A stretch of 64,000 nt of DNA from Marinobacter sp. (GCA_030457765.1 JAKDUK010000003.1:84795-148794); one strand, 5' to 3'; shown: positions 30,087 to 40,027, counted from the first letter of the stretch. The notes: generated by a model not told the origin, from the letters alone. Numbers and translations are program-made.

Positions 30087-30126
30087 GAAACAAGAAAGGC
30101 AGCCCTAAGGCTGCCTTTCTTGTTTC
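30087..30126 (-). terminator. Rho-independent terminator of the rpsP-rimM-trmD-rplS operon
   Basis: Two perfect 18-base arms (30087-30104 and 30109-30126) surround a four-base loop. On the minus strand the right arm ends in a T-rich run (TTTCTTGTTTC). It lies 24 bases after the rplS stop. Confidence 0.9.
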
Positions 30127-30149
30127 AAGGTTGCTCAGCAGATAGCTGA

Positions 30150-30506
30150 TCAGCCCAGCTTTTCCTTGATGCGTGCTGCCTTGCCCGAAAGCTCGCGCAA
30201 GTAGTAAAGCTTCGCCTGGCGAACATCACCACGACGCTTCACTGCAATGCTGTCGATCAGCTTGGAAAAGGTCTGAAAAGTACGCTCAACGCCTACACCG
30301 TAGGAAATCTTTCGTACGGTGAAGGACGAGTTCATGCCACGGTTACGCTTACCAATGACAACGCCCTCGAACGCCTGCAAACGCTCACGGGCGCCCTCTG
30401 TTACGCGAACCTGGATAGTCACGGTGTCGCCCGGCGCGAACGCGGGGATTTCCTTGGCCATCTGTTCTGTTTCGAGTTGATTGATGATGTTGTTCTTGCC
30501 GCTCAT
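30150..30506 (-). CDS. rplS: Large ribosomal subunit protein bL19
   Basis: The 118-residue protein has the bL19 hallmarks [32 protein letters not shown] and [17 protein letters not shown]. It sits at the 30S-50S interface. The true start is the ATG at 30506, preceded by AGGAGC; the longer frame is not coding. It is the last gene of the rpsP-rimM-trmD-rplS operon and is followed by a strong terminator. Confidence 0.97.
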   Translation of the reverse strand: MSGKNNIINQLETEQMAKEIPAFAPGDTVTIQVRVTEGARERLQAFEGVVIGKRNRGMNSSFTVRKISYGVGVERTFQTFSKLIDSIAVKRRGDVRQAKLYYLRELSGKAARIKEKLG

Positions 30507-30543
30507 CGTAATGCTCCTGATACCTAATCTTTTAATGCCCTGA

Positions 30544-31290
30544 TTATTCAGAGGCACACGGTTCGTTTAAAATCTCACCCAGCAGCTCACGCTCTTCGTC
30601 CGTAAGCACCCGCTTGTCCAGCAGATCGGGGCGTCGCTCCCGGGTTCGCCTCAGCGACTGCTTTAGTCGCCAGCGCCGGATCTGACCATGGTGACCGCCT
30701 AACAAAATATCCGGCACCGCCTGACCTTCGTAAACTTCGGGCCGGGTGTAGTGCGGACAATCCAGCAAACCGTCAGCAAAAGAATCCTGTTCTGCCGACT
30801 GCGCATGACCCAGCGCTCCGGGGATGAGGCGTGTAACCGCATCAATCACAGCCATAGCTGCCACTTCGCCACCAGAGAGTACAAAGTCTCCCAGTGATAT
30901 TTCCCGGTCGACTTCTGCCGCTACCAAGCGTTCATCAACGCCCTCATAACGACCCGCTACCAGAATCAAACGTTCTTCCGCAGCGAGCGACTCAACAACA
31001 GCCTGATTCAGCTTCTCACCTTGGGGTGAAAGGTAAACCACACACGCTTTTCCCGGCGACGCTTGCCGTGCCGCGTGAATGGCATCCCTGAGCGGCTGAA
31101 TTTTCATCAGCATACCGGGGCCACCCCCGTAGGGACGGTCATCGACGGTGCGGTGGCGATCATGGGTAAAATCGCGAGGGTTCCAGCTGCCAAAGGTCAA
31201 AAGACCGTCACGCACTGCCCTGCTCGTTACCCCGTAATCCGTTACCGCCTGAAACATGTCTGGAAACAGACTGACTGCGCCAATCCACAT
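30544..31290 (-). CDS. trmD: tRNA (guanine-N1)-methyltransferase TrmD
   Basis: The 248-residue SPOUT methyltransferase opens with [19 protein letters not shown]. It has the trefoil-knot stretches [13 protein letters not shown] and [11 protein letters not shown]. It methylates G37 of tRNAs reading CNN or proline codons to prevent frameshifting. It starts after rimM with only three bases between the two frames, in the conserved ribosomal operon. Confidence 0.97.
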   Translation of the reverse strand: MWIGAVSLFPDMFQAVTDYGVTSRAVRDGLLTFGSWNPRDFTHDRHRTVDDRPYGGGPGMLMKIQPLRDAIHAARQASPGKACVVYLSPQGEKLNQAVVESLAAEERLILVAGRYEGVDERLVAAEVDREISLGDFVLSGGEVAAMAVIDAVTRLIPGALGHAQSAEQDSFADGLLDCPHYTRPEVYEGQAVPDILLGGHHGQIRRWRLKQSLRRTRERRPDLLDKRVLTDEERELLGEILNEPCASE

Positions 31291-31293
31291 CCG

Positions 31294-31821
31294 TCAGAAC
31301 TCCGGATCCCAATCTACTATCAACTTGTGATCTGCCAGGCTGATCTCCCGGACAACTTCGTCTGGTCGATAGGGAATCAGGCGCTCGCGCTGATCTATAG
31401 AGCCTGGCGTTGCATGCACCACCAGCACATCATTGGAACCGGTTTCTATCAGATGATCCACATGACCGAGACACTCACCCTCAACAGTGAACACATCAAG
31501 ACCCTGCAGCTGACGCCAGTAAAACTCTCCCTCAGGGAGTTCAGGCAGCTCAGCCGTCGGAACCCTGACCTCAGCACCAGAATATGTGCGAGCAAGTTCA
31601 CGATCATTAATATCTTTCAGCCTGACAACGATCGCCTGCCCTTGGCGACGACCTTCCTCAAGCTTTACAGGAATACGCTTACCATCCAGATTTAAAATCC
31701 AGTTGGCATAGCTGAGTATTCCGTCTTTGGGGTCGGTGAAGGAATAAACCTTTAACCACCCTTTAACCCCAAATACCGAGGTAATCCGACCGATCACAGT
31801 TTCCTGCGAATTCTGAGTCAT
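31294..31821 (-). CDS. rimM: Ribosome maturation factor RimM
   Basis: The 175-residue protein has the RimM N-terminal barrel (VIGRITSVFGVKGWLKVYSFTD) and the C-terminal PRC-like barrel (EFYWRQLQGLDVFT, ETGSNDVLVV, LIPYRPDEVV). It assists 30S head assembly near uS19. It is 26 bases after rpsP and just before trmD. Confidence 0.96.
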   Translation of the reverse strand: MTQNSQETVIGRITSVFGVKGWLKVYSFTDPKDGILSYANWILNLDGKRIPVKLEEGRRQGQAIVVRLKDINDRELARTYSGAEVRVPTAELPELPEGEFYWRQLQGLDVFTVEGECLGHVDHLIETGSNDVLVVHATPGSIDQRERLIPYRPDEVVREISLADHKLIVDWDPEF

Positions 31822-31847
31822 ATAAAAACCCCGGCGATCAGTAAGCC

Positions 31848-32087
31848 TTACTCAGCGGCTTTGAGCAGCTGCGCAACGCGATCACTGGCTTGTGCACCAC
31901 GGCCAATCCAGAAATTTACACGATCACGATCAACGCGTAGACGCTCTTCCTGACCCCGTGCAACCGGGTTAAAGAAGCCGACACGCTCGATGAAGCTGCC
32001 GTCACGTGATTTGCGGCTGTCAGTGACTGTTAGATGATAGAACGGGCGCTTCTTAGAGCCGCCGCGAGCCAAACGGATTGTTACCAT
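31848..32087 (-). CDS. rpsP: Small ribosomal subunit protein bS16
   Basis: The 79-residue protein begins with the invariant [17 protein letters not shown] and continues with [21 protein letters not shown]. It belongs to the 30S body. It heads the rpsP-rimM-trmD-rplS operon, with a candidate promoter in the region before it. Confidence 0.97.
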   Translation of the reverse strand: MVTIRLARGGSKKRPFYHLTVTDSRKSRDGSFIERVGFFNPVARGQEERLRVDRDRVNFWIGRGAQASDRVAQLLKAAE

Positions 32088-32173
32088 TTAACCAATATCC
32101 TGTTCAGTTATACGAACTTTGTACGTTTCACGTCGGCCACAAGAGTGGCTAACGCGAAGACCCATACTCGAAA

Positions 32174-32187
32174 GGGGCGCTATTCTA
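32174..32187 (-). promoter_or_regulatory. Candidate rpsP promoter -10 with GC-rich discriminator
   Basis: On the minus strand TAGAAT (32182-32187) is followed by AGCGCCCC. A -10 with a GC-rich discriminator is typical of stringently controlled ribosomal promoters. The -35 region is weak. It lies about 95 bases before rpsP. Confidence 0.4.
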
Positions 32188-32202
32188 TGCTAAATACGCG
32201 CC

Positions 32203-32239
32203 AAAGAAAACAGGAAAACCCACTGATTCCAGGTTTTCC
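32203..32239 (-). terminator. Probable terminator after ffh
   Basis: On the minus strand GGAAAACC and GGTTTTCC (32232-32239, 32213-32220) form an eight-base stem with an eleven-base loop. TGTTTTCTTT follows. It lies 13 bases after the ffh stop and before the rpsP promoter region. Confidence 0.65.
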
Positions 32240-32251
32240 ATGTAAGGCCTT

Positions 32252-33640
32252 TTACATACGGCCCATTGGAGGCATTCCACCGCCACCACCGCCCGGCGGC
32301 ATCATACCACCAAGACCGCGCATCATATTCGCCATACCGCCTTTTTTACCAAACTTTTTCATCATCTTTTGCATTTGCTTGTGCTGCTTAAGCAATTTGT
32401 TCACATCTTGTATCTGAGTTCCTGAACCACTTGCAATGCGGCGCTTACGGGAATTATTAATAACATCCGGGTGACGGCGTTCTTTTGACGTCATCGAGCA
32501 GATAATCGCTTCAAGCTGTCCCATAGACTTGTCATTAACCTGTTGCTGAGCTACCTGAGCCATCTGCCCCATTCCCGGCAGCTTATCCATCAGGCCACCG
32601 ATACCGCCCATGCTCTTCATCTGCTGAAGTTGGTCGCGGAAATCCTCAAGATCAAAGTTTTTACCTTTTTTGATCTTTTTGGTGAGTTTCTGCGCCTTTT
32701 TCTGATCCAGCTTGCGCTCTGCATCTTCTATAAGGGAGAGCACATCGCCCATACCGAGAATTCGGGAGGCCACCCGGTCCGGATGGAACGGCTCCAGGGC
32801 GTCGGATTTTTCACCCACCCCCAAAAACTTAATGGGCTTGCCAGTGATATGCCTTACAGAAAGCGCGGCACCACCCCGGGCATCGCCGTCGGTTTTAGTC
32901 AGCACCACGCCAGTCAGCGGCAGCGCATCATTAAAAGCCTTGGCGGTATTCGCGGCGTCCTGCCCTGTCATGGCATCAACCACAAAGAGGGTTTCAACCG
33001 GGTTAACTGCTTTATGCAGACGGCTAATCTCGCCCATCATCTGCTCGTCAACATGCAGACGACCCGCAGTATCAAGAATTACAACATCGATGTGCTTTTT
33101 TCGGGCGGCAGCAAGAGCACCCTCGGCGATGGCAGCAGGATCCTGATCAGAGGTGCTGGGAAAAAACTCAACACCTACCTCGCCTGCCAAAGTTTCCAAC
33201 TGCTTGATCGCTGCCGGTCGGTATATATCGGCACTCACCACCATGACAGATTTCTTCTGGCGCTCTTTTAGAAAACGCGACAGTTTCGCTACCGTGGTGG
33301 TTTTACCAGCGCCCTGAAGGCCCGCCATCATAATAACTGCAGGTGGCTGAACGGCAAGATTCAGGGTTTCGTTACCCTCACCCATCACCCGCTCAAGCTC
33401 CTGCTGAACGACCTTTACGAAAACCTGGCCTGGGGAAAGGCTACGCTGAACTTCCTGCCCTATAGCTCGCTTACGGACACCCTCAACAAAGTCCTTTACT
33501 ACCGGCAGGGCGACATCTGCCTCCAGCAGTGCCATGCGCACTTCCCGAAGCGTGTCCTTTATATTGTCGTCGGTTAGCCGCGCCTGACCGGAAATCTTGC
33601 GCAGGCTACCGGAAAGTCGGTCTTGGAGGTTCTCAAACAT
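32252..33640 (-). CDS. ffh: Signal recognition particle protein Ffh
   Basis: The 462-residue SRP54 GTPase starts at the ATG at 33640 (MFENLQDRLSGSLRKI) with GGAAGAGC upstream. It has the NG domain (GLQGAGKTTTVAKLS, DTAGRLHVD, TKTDGDARGGA) and the methionine-rich M domain. The tail is unusually rich in Gly, Met and Pro. It binds 4.5S RNA and signal sequences for co-translational targeting to FtsY and SecYEG. It is divergent from the YpjD gene. Confidence 0.97.
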   Translation of the reverse strand: MFENLQDRLSGSLRKISGQARLTDDNIKDTLREVRMALLEADVALPVVKDFVEGVRKRAIGQEVQRSLSPGQVFVKVVQQELERVMGEGNETLNLAVQPPAVIMMAGLQGAGKTTTVAKLSRFLKERQKKSVMVVSADIYRPAAIKQLETLAGEVGVEFFPSTSDQDPAAIAEGALAAARKKHIDVVILDTAGRLHVDEQMMGEISRLHKAVNPVETLFVVDAMTGQDAANTAKAFNDALPLTGVVLTKTDGDARGGAALSVRHITGKPIKFLGVGEKSDALEPFHPDRVASRILGMGDVLSLIEDAERKLDQKKAQKLTKKIKKGKNFDLEDFRDQLQQMKSMGGIGGLMDKLPGMGQMAQVAQQQVNDKSMGQLEAIICSMTSKERRHPDVINNSRKRRIASGSGTQIQDVNKLLKQHKQMQKMMKKFGKKGGMANMMRGLGGMMPPGGGGGGMPPMGRM

Positions 33641-33821
33641 GTTGCTCTTCCGTACCCCGGATAAATTGAGTGCATAATCCTCAGAGCCGGCTTTGGCTCC
33701 TCGATTCCTATTGCATAATCGTGACATTATAACCAGACTATCGTTCTGAAACGACCAGCCCGGTCAAATCGGCAAATACACTTGCCGATCAACAGCCAGC
33801 ACAGCGGTTAATAAGGAAGTC

Positions 33822-34628
33822 ATGGGAACGCTGATTCTCGCGGTCACCTCTCTTTTTCTGTATAGCGTCGGCACCGCTTTGCAGGCGCTTCACTTTCGTG
33901 GACGCGTACACAGTAACATTGCGATCACCACACTTATCGGCATGCTGGCTCTCGCCGCCCATGGGCTTTTGATTACCCAGACCATACACCACGATGGCGG
34001 CGTAGACTTCGGTTTCTTCAAAAGCTCTGTACTGATCTCCTGGCTGATTGTGTTTCTTTTGCTGGGGCTTAACCTGAAAAAGCCGGTTCAAAGCTTATTT
34101 TTAGGCGTATACCCGCTGGCCGCTTTTACTATCATCACAACGTTAATAACACACACGCCCTCACGCGTCGTCTCTGATGAAAGCTATGGCGTACTCTCCC
34201 ATATCGCATTATCGGTGACAGCCTACAGCCTGTTTTCCTTGGCGGCCATACAGGCAACACTGCTTTATTTCCAAAATCGCCAACTAAAACAAAATTACAA
34301 CAGCGCTCTGGTGCGCAACCTGCCGCCGCTACAAACCATGGAATCTCTGCTTTTCGAAATGGTCTGGGCCGGTGTCGTTATACTCACTCTCGCCATTGTG
34401 ACCGGCGCCGTTTTTATAGAAAACCTGTTCGCCCAGAACCTGGCCCACAAAACCGTATTTTCTTTGCTTTCGCTGCTGGTATTCGTCGCGTTACTTGTGG
34501 GGCGCTACACGAAAGGCTGGCGCGGCATGACAGCAAGCCGCTGGACACTGGCCGGCTGCGCCCTCCTGATGCTGGCCTTCTATGGCAGCAAGTTCGCCCT
34601 TGAGCTTGTATTTCAAAAAGGCGGCTAA
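33822..34628 (+). CDS. ypjD: YpjD/CcsA-like cytochrome c assembly family inner-membrane protein
   Basis: The 268-residue integral membrane protein has about eight hydrophobic helices and the family stretch SYGVLSHIALSVTAYSLFSLAAIQA. The tail includes HKTVFSLLSLLVFVALLVGRY and GWRGMTASRW. It belongs to the CcmC/CcsA-type superfamily but lacks the WWD haem-handling motif. Escherichia ypjD is likewise divergent from ffh, and its function is unknown. Confidence 0.85.
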   Translation: MGTLILAVTSLFLYSVGTALQALHFRGRVHSNIAITTLIGMLALAAHGLLITQTIHHDGGVDFGFFKSSVLISWLIVFLLLGLNLKKPVQSLFLGVYPLAAFTIITTLITHTPSRVVSDESYGVLSHIALSVTAYSLFSLAAIQATLLYFQNRQLKQNYNSALVRNLPPLQTMESLLFEMVWAGVVILTLAIVTGAVFIENLFAQNLAHKTVFSLLSLLVFVALLVGRYTKGWRGMTASRWTLAGCALLMLAFYGSKFALELVFQKGG

Positions 34629-34710
34629 CCCGCTGCTCGCAATGTCTTGACACCAGGCACGATCACAACCTACTTTCGCTACTTGTAAGCAACATAAGGA
34701 CACCATTAGT

Positions 34711-35994
34711 TTGGACGGTACATCGCTTACTGCGCTGTCGATTATTCTGGTCGGACTGATCATGCTGTCGGCGTTTTTCTCCAGCTCTGAAACCGGCATG
34801 ATGTCGCTCAACCGGTATCGCCTCAAACATATGGCGAAAACCGGCCACAAAGGCGCGAAACGCGCACAGGGGCTACTGCAACGCACCGATCAGCTGATCG
34901 GTATCATCCTGATAGGAAACAACTTTGTAAACATCCTGGCGTCATCCATCGCCACGGTTATAGCCATTCGCATCTGGGGCGATGCGGGCATTGCCATTGC
35001 TACGTTGCTACTGACCATCGTTATCCTGATTTTTGCGGAGGTAACGCCAAAAACCCTGGCAGCCTTGTTTCCGGAAAAAATCGCATTTCCGGCAAGTTAT
35101 ATACTAGGGCCACTGCTCAAAATCCTTTACCCGATTGTGTGGGCGGTAAATCTGTTCACCGGGGCGATCCTCCGGGTCCTCAGAATCTCTGCAGACGAGG
35201 CCGCCCACGATCACCTCAGCCGGGAAGAGCTAAGAACCCTGGTTAATGAAGCCGGCGCACTGATCCCGCCCAAACACAAAGACATGTTGGTAAGTATATT
35301 GGATCTGGAAAAGGTCACCGTAAATGACATCATGGTGCCGCGAAACGAAATCTCAGGTATCGACCTGGAAGACGACACAGACACAATTCTTCGACAACTG
35401 AGAAACAGCCAGCACACACGCTTACCAGTACTAAAAGGCGACATAAACGATATTAAAGGCATTCTGCATATGCGCAGCGTAGCCAAATTGTTACAGCAAG
35501 ACGAAATAAACAAAGCGATGATTATGCAGCTTTGCCAAGAACCCTACTTCGTGCCCGAGAGCACGCCACTGAACACGCAACTCATCAACTTTCAGAAAGA
35601 AAAACACCGATTCGGTATCGTGGTGGACGAGTACGGCGATGTGCTCGGGCTAGCTACCCTGGAAGACATTCTCGAAGAAATTGTTGGCGAGTTCACAACA
35701 GACTATGCAGCCACCAGCCCTGATATCATCCCGCAAGAAAACGGCACTTTCATTATTGATGGCACAGCTGCCGTGCGCACTATCAATAAAACTTTGGGCT
35801 GGGCCTTACCTACAGATGGCCCCAAAACCCTCAACGGCCTAATCACAGAAACCCTTGAAAATATCCCGGACACCAACGTTTGCCTGAAAGTAGATGGCCA
35901 TCGGGTTGAGGTGCTCCAAATCAAAGACAACGTCGTAAAGGCGGCTATTGTACACCCTAAAAAGCGCAAAAAGCGGGCACTCTCCATTGCCTGA
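34711..35994 (+). CDS. CNNM/CorC/HlyC-family transporter with CBS pair (YfjD-like)
   Basis: The 427-residue protein has a DUF21 membrane domain with about four helices (FFSSSETGMMSLNRYRL, GNNFVNILASSIATVIAI), two CBS domains (NDIMVPRNEISGID, FGIVVDEYGDVLGLATLEDILEEIVGEF) and a CorC_HlyC domain at the C-terminus. Such proteins are linked to magnesium and cobalt efflux or resistance. The start is TTG at 34711 with AAGGACA upstream. It follows ypjD, as yfjD follows ypjD in Escherichia. Confidence 0.9.
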   Translation: MDGTSLTALSIILVGLIMLSAFFSSSETGMMSLNRYRLKHMAKTGHKGAKRAQGLLQRTDQLIGIILIGNNFVNILASSIATVIAIRIWGDAGIAIATLLLTIVILIFAEVTPKTLAALFPEKIAFPASYILGPLLKILYPIVWAVNLFTGAILRVLRISADEAAHDHLSREELRTLVNEAGALIPPKHKDMLVSILDLEKVTVNDIMVPRNEISGIDLEDDTDTILRQLRNSQHTRLPVLKGDINDIKGILHMRSVAKLLQQDEINKAMIMQLCQEPYFVPESTPLNTQLINFQKEKHRFGIVVDEYGDVLGLATLEDILEEIVGEFTTDYAATSPDIIPQENGTFIIDGTAAVRTINKTLGWALPTDGPKTLNGLITETLENIPDTNVCLKVDGHRVEVLQIKDNVVKAAIVHPKKRKKRALSIA

Positions 35995-36143
35995 CACGGA
36001 TAACTGTCGCCCTATATACGATTGAGTTATAGCCCGCCTGCATTGATAGAAGGTCAAAGTTTAAGCAGCAACTTGACCCATATCAATCCTCTGCCAACAC
36101 TATGGATGAGCTCGACACAACAATAATCAGTAGGAGTTTATCC

Positions 36144-36746
36144 ATGAGCCTGGCAAATACCTTTGGCCTTCTGACCAACCCCGACCAAACATGGGAAGCT
36201 ATCCGAAGAGAATCCGAATCTGTTACCCGCCTTTACACCGGCCACGTACTGCTCCTTGCACTGATACCTGCTTTGGCAGGCTTCTTTGGAACGTCTCAAA
36301 TTGGCTGGCAAATCGGCGACGGCCAGATCACGCGCCTGTCCGTGAGCAGCGCTTTAAGCTTATCGGTACTGTTTTACGCCGCTATGCTGGCAGGCATATT
36401 CATTCTCGGAAAATTTATTGATTTTTTTGCTGCCACCTACGATGCAGTCGACCGCACACCCCGAGGCGTTACGATGGCAGCGTATACCGCCACACCCATT
36501 TTTCTTATTGGCGTGATCGCTGTGTACCCTAATATCTGGGTAAATATGCTGGCCGGACTGGTTGCCATCGCCTACGCGGTATACCTGTTATATGAAGGCT
36601 TGCCTATTTTGATGAAAATTCCGGAAGACCGCGGGTTCATGTTCGCCACGGCAGTCCTTACGGTTGGGCTAATCATGTTTGTCGCCTTACTTGCAATAAG
36701 TGTGGTGATCTGGAGTATGGGCGTAGGCCCAATATATGTAACCTGA
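36144..36746 (+). CDS. Yip1 family inner-membrane protein
   Basis: The 200-residue protein begins with FGLLTNPDQTWEAIRRES and has five predicted membrane helices, matching the Yip1 domain. The start at 36144 has TAGGAG upstream. Its role in bacteria is unknown; it is widespread near envelope genes. A terminator follows 36 bases after the stop. Confidence 0.85.
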   Translation: MSLANTFGLLTNPDQTWEAIRRESESVTRLYTGHVLLLALIPALAGFFGTSQIGWQIGDGQITRLSVSSALSLSVLFYAAMLAGIFILGKFIDFFAATYDAVDRTPRGVTMAAYTATPIFLIGVIAVYPNIWVNMLAGLVAIAYAVYLLYEGLPILMKIPEDRGFMFATAVLTVGLIMFVALLAISVVIWSMGVGPIYVT

Positions 36747-36781
36747 AGATTAAGGGTTGGCAGCGGGTGCCAGTGAAACGC

Positions 36782-36816
36782 AAAAGGGTGTTCTTTCGGA
36801 ACGCCCTTTATTTTTC
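36782..36816 (+). terminator. Rho-independent terminator after the Yip1 gene
   Basis: AAAGGGTGTTC and GAACGCCCTTT form an eleven-base stem with one G-T pair around TTTCG, followed by ATTTTT. It ends the transcript 36 bases after the Yip1 stop. Confidence 0.88.
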
Positions 36817-36944
36817 AATTTGGCCCAAAGTTGGGTTTTATTCATATTAACGCAGCCAAAAATGCGGTAAATTTAATCTATAATCAAAAAACAGACAGAC
36901 AAGCTCGGTCATGTACCCGGTTGAGCCGTAAACAGGAGTCGGCC

Positions 36945-39149
36945 ATGAACAAGCAGTCCGGCATACATTACCTCCGTGAACACCAGAATGCAGGCGGCAA
37001 CAAACCGATTCCTGCGGAGGTTACCCGCATCCGCGACACAGTTGTCGCCGGGCTGGGAGATTTGCTGCAGGGCGCTTTTGATGCCGTTGATGATTCGCTG
37101 TTCGAATTGGCTAACAACGCCCGCAGTAACAATGAACAGAATCGCTATTTTGAGGCTATGCGGGAAATCCGCATCAAGCGCAAAGGGGTAGAACGCCAAT
37201 TTCAGAATACGGTTGCGCAGTTTTTTGCCAACCCTCCCCAAACAAGTCATCTGCACGATGATTCTCTGGGGGCTAACGCAAATGCCGATAACCTCGCGCT
37301 CGTTGGTAATGATGATCTGGAAGAGCAGGTTGCTCTCAACGCCATGATTACCAAAGCCAAAGCCCATTTCCAAGGCCCTCTGTTACAACTGCAAACCCGC
37401 TTCAACAAGGTCTATCACGGCGAGTCTAACGAATCGCATGTTAACCCTATGGCGCCGGAACATCTCTGCAGCGCATTCACCAACGCCATTCAAGCTTTAG
37501 AAATTCAGATCCGCGAACGATTGATTTTGCTCAAGCAATTTGATCGTTATGTAATATCAAATCTGGGCATGTTGCTGGATGAAGCAAATCGAATCCTCAT
37601 TCAGGCGGGCGTGATTCCTCACTTCCGTTATCAGGGCTCAAGCGGCCAGCAATATGACGCCGCTGAAGATCAATCAAAAACTGAAAGCCAAGACGGCTCT
37701 GCAGCCTCAGGTGGAAACCGACAAGATAATAGCTCAGTCAGTAACCCCGTATTTGATCAGATACACCAATTACTGGCGCGCCAAAGAGCCAACGCGGGTA
37801 TACCGTCACGGCAACACGATCCCAACATTCGGATTATTGGCGGCAATGAGTTGGCCAGCTTGCTAGCCTCGCTGCCCCTTAACACCCAGGCCAATGCCAC
37901 AAACAACCTTAGTGAAGGTGAACCGCTTACGGTTGATCTTCGCGGCGCTATTCAACAAATTTTGGCGCAAACTAACCCCAGCGACGGGAAAACGCCAGCA
38001 CTGAAGGAAATGGACGAGGATCTGATTAACCTTGTATCCATGCTCTTTGAATTCATCCTTGACGACTACAACCTGTCTGCCCCGGTACAGGTTTTGATCA
38101 GCCGGTTACAGATACCGATTCTGAAAGTTGTGATCAAAGATAAAAGTTTTTTCAGCAAGACCACTCATCCTGCGCGCAAGCTGCTCAACGCTCTTGCCAG
38201 AGCCGGCATTGGCTGGAGCAACAGTGATGAAAAAACCCGGGATAAACTGTACGAAATGATTCACGGCATTGTGCAAAGAATCCTGAGTGAATTTGATGGT
38301 GACATAACTCTGTTTGAAACACTGAACGATGAGTTCGAGGAGTTTCTTGCTCGGGAGAATCGCAAAGCATCTCTGGTAGAACAACGTACCCGCGAATCTG
38401 AACGTGGCCGCATAAAATCCCAGAAAGCCCAGGAGCTGGTTGACCGAATCATTCAAGAACGCGTTTCCCGTTACCGGCTTCCTGAACCTGTATATAACAT
38501 TCTGGTGAACGGCTGGTGCCGGTTCATGTTTCTGGCCTATTTGCGGGACGATGTTGAACATCGATGGCAGGAAAGTGTAAAGGTGGTTGATGATCTGATC
38601 TGGTGCCTTCACCCACACGAGGAAGACGACGAGAGGGATCAGTGGGTTCGCGTTGTCCCAGGCCTGCTTAAATCACTTCGCGCCGGGCTGGAAGAGGTTT
38701 CCTATAACGTCACAAAACTCGATAACACCATGAGTCAGGTCAAACATGAACTGGCAGTCGCATTCCGCGCAAGCTCTAGTGTGACCATGGCAGAGCAGCC
38801 CGAGGCCCAACAAGAAGACCCGGATGAAGCCAGAAACATAGCTGAGCTTCAGCCTGAAGATGCCGCCATTGCCGAATTTATGGTACAGATAGACAGCATC
38901 GAAATAGGCAACTGGGTTGAATTTCGGCTGGTGAACGGTGCAAGCTTCCGATGCAAACTCTCTGCGATCATTGAGGAAGCAGATTGCTTTGTCTTTGTGA
39001 ACCGCATGGGCCTGAAGGTTATCGAAAAAACCCGTATAGATCTCGCCCACGAAATGCGGCGCGGAAGATTAACACTGCTTGAGCAAGGGGCATTCATCGA
39101 TCGGGCACTGGATGCCGTGGTCGGTTCTCTACGCAGCAAAACTGCCTGA
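36945..39149 (+). CDS. DUF1631 family protein
   Basis: The 734-residue cytoplasmic protein starts at the ATG at 36945 with AGGAGTC upstream. It has a helical N-terminal half (RIRDTVVAGLGDLLQGAFDAVDDSLFELA), a poorly conserved linker (about residues 230-320) and a DUF1631 core (LINLVSMLFEFILDD, ILVNGWCRFMFLAYLRDD). The C-terminal beta-rich module (IGNWVEFRLVNGASFRCKLS, CFVFVNRMGLKV) ends in the family phrase DRALDAVVGSL. I see no PilZ RxxxR motif. Function is unknown. It is in a plus-strand pair with a TonB-like gene, 78 bases downstream. Confidence 0.88.
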   Translation: MNKQSGIHYLREHQNAGGNKPIPAEVTRIRDTVVAGLGDLLQGAFDAVDDSLFELANNARSNNEQNRYFEAMREIRIKRKGVERQFQNTVAQFFANPPQTSHLHDDSLGANANADNLALVGNDDLEEQVALNAMITKAKAHFQGPLLQLQTRFNKVYHGESNESHVNPMAPEHLCSAFTNAIQALEIQIRERLILLKQFDRYVISNLGMLLDEANRILIQAGVIPHFRYQGSSGQQYDAAEDQSKTESQDGSAASGGNRQDNSSVSNPVFDQIHQLLARQRANAGIPSRQHDPNIRIIGGNELASLLASLPLNTQANATNNLSEGEPLTVDLRGAIQQILAQTNPSDGKTPALKEMDEDLINLVSMLFEFILDDYNLSAPVQVLISRLQIPILKVVIKDKSFFSKTTHPARKLLNALARAGIGWSNSDEKTRDKLYEMIHGIVQRILSEFDGDITLFETLNDEFEEFLARENRKASLVEQRTRESERGRIKSQKAQELVDRIIQERVSRYRLPEPVYNILVNGWCRFMFLAYLRDDVEHRWQESVKVVDDLIWCLHPHEEDDERDQWVRVVPGLLKSLRAGLEEVSYNVTKLDNTMSQVKHELAVAFRASSSVTMAEQPEAQQEDPDEARNIAELQPEDAAIAEFMVQIDSIEIGNWVEFRLVNGASFRCKLSAIIEEADCFVFVNRMGLKVIEKTRIDLAHEMRRGRLTLLEQGAFIDRALDAVVGSLRSKTA

Positions 39150-39153
39150 GTAC

Positions 39154-39185
39154 GCCCGGGCCACAAGATAACTGTAGGCCCGGGC
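39154..39185 (+). repeat. GC-rich inverted repeat after the DUF1631 gene
   Basis: GCCCGGGCC (39154-39162) and GGCCCGGGC (39177-39185) are exact reverse complements around a 14-base loop. No T-run follows. It may be a weak terminator or protein-binding palindrome. Confidence 0.55.
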
Positions 39186-39227
39186 AATGCTGCGATCACC
39201 CAGTAATAACGGAGAAACGTAAGATCA

Positions 39228-40010
39228 ATGCTGGAGCATGGCAGCAACAATAGCCTTCCGGCAAAGTATCGGATCGCCCTCGCCTTATCGACCGCCTTCC
39301 TGATTCATACACTCCTGCTGTCTAGCGTTCCTTCCATTGTGGAGCCTCCCCCTGTGCAACACAGGCAACAGTTAAACCTGGAGTTAATTGCCACTAAAAA
39401 CAGCCACAGCACAACACCTGCATACGCCCCGCACTCGGGCGAAAAGAGTACCCAGCGCAATCCACGATTTGAGGTGGCACCAGACCCAGATGACTCTCAA
39501 TCAATGGAGCCTGCACTTTCCACCACTCATTCGGAGCAAAAAAGAGCAAACAGTAAAGGCCAGCACACCCCTGAGACCCAAAAAAAGACAGATCAACCCC
39601 AACCAACTGCACCCGCGCGCGCGTCAAGCTCGCCATCAACATCGGCAAACGACACACAGTTTGCAGAGAAAGATAAATCAGAAAAAATCACACGAATTAC
39701 CCAATCACCCACTGAGCAGGATCCCTACCTAGTCAAATTGGCTATGCATCTAGCCGCTCAGCTTGAAACGCTACGTATACCGGCGATCAGAACGCTTACG
39801 GACACCAGCACCATGAAACTTGAGCTTCACTTATTGGGGAATGGCGCGCTAACTAGAGTGAGAGTAATCACATCGACAGGTGTTGAGCTGATAGATAACG
39901 CAGCCTACCGAGCTGCGTTATCAGCCAGCCCTTACCCGGAGCCACCGCCTGACCAGGGTGGCAAAAGCCGTTTCGAAGTAAAACTGGTGTTTGCTCCGTC
40001 TCGGCTTTAA
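39228..40010 (+). CDS. TonB-like energy transducer (TonB C-terminal domain protein)
   Basis: The 260-residue protein has an N-terminal cytoplasmic stub, one membrane helix (FLIHTLLLSSV) and a long Ser/Thr/Pro/Gln-rich linker (about residues 45-160). A TonB C-terminal domain follows (LELHLLGNGALTRVRVITSTGVELIDNAAYRAALSASPYPEPP). No exbB, exbD or TonB-dependent receptor is nearby. It is probably a TolA/TonB-type accessory whose partners lie elsewhere. Confidence 0.85.
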   Translation: MLEHGSNNSLPAKYRIALALSTAFLIHTLLLSSVPSIVEPPPVQHRQQLNLELIATKNSHSTTPAYAPHSGEKSTQRNPRFEVAPDPDDSQSMEPALSTTHSEQKRANSKGQHTPETQKKTDQPQPTAPARASSSPSTSANDTQFAEKDKSEKITRITQSPTEQDPYLVKLAMHLAAQLETLRIPAIRTLTDTSTMKLELHLLGNGALTRVRVITSTGVELIDNAAYRAALSASPYPEPPPDQGGKSRFEVKLVFAPSRL

Positions 40011-40027
40011 CCGGCAAGGGAAGAAAA

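Noticed and set aside
31063..31695. 210-residue plus-strand open frame
   Set aside because: Antisense to trmD and rimM. No ribosome binding site or family match.
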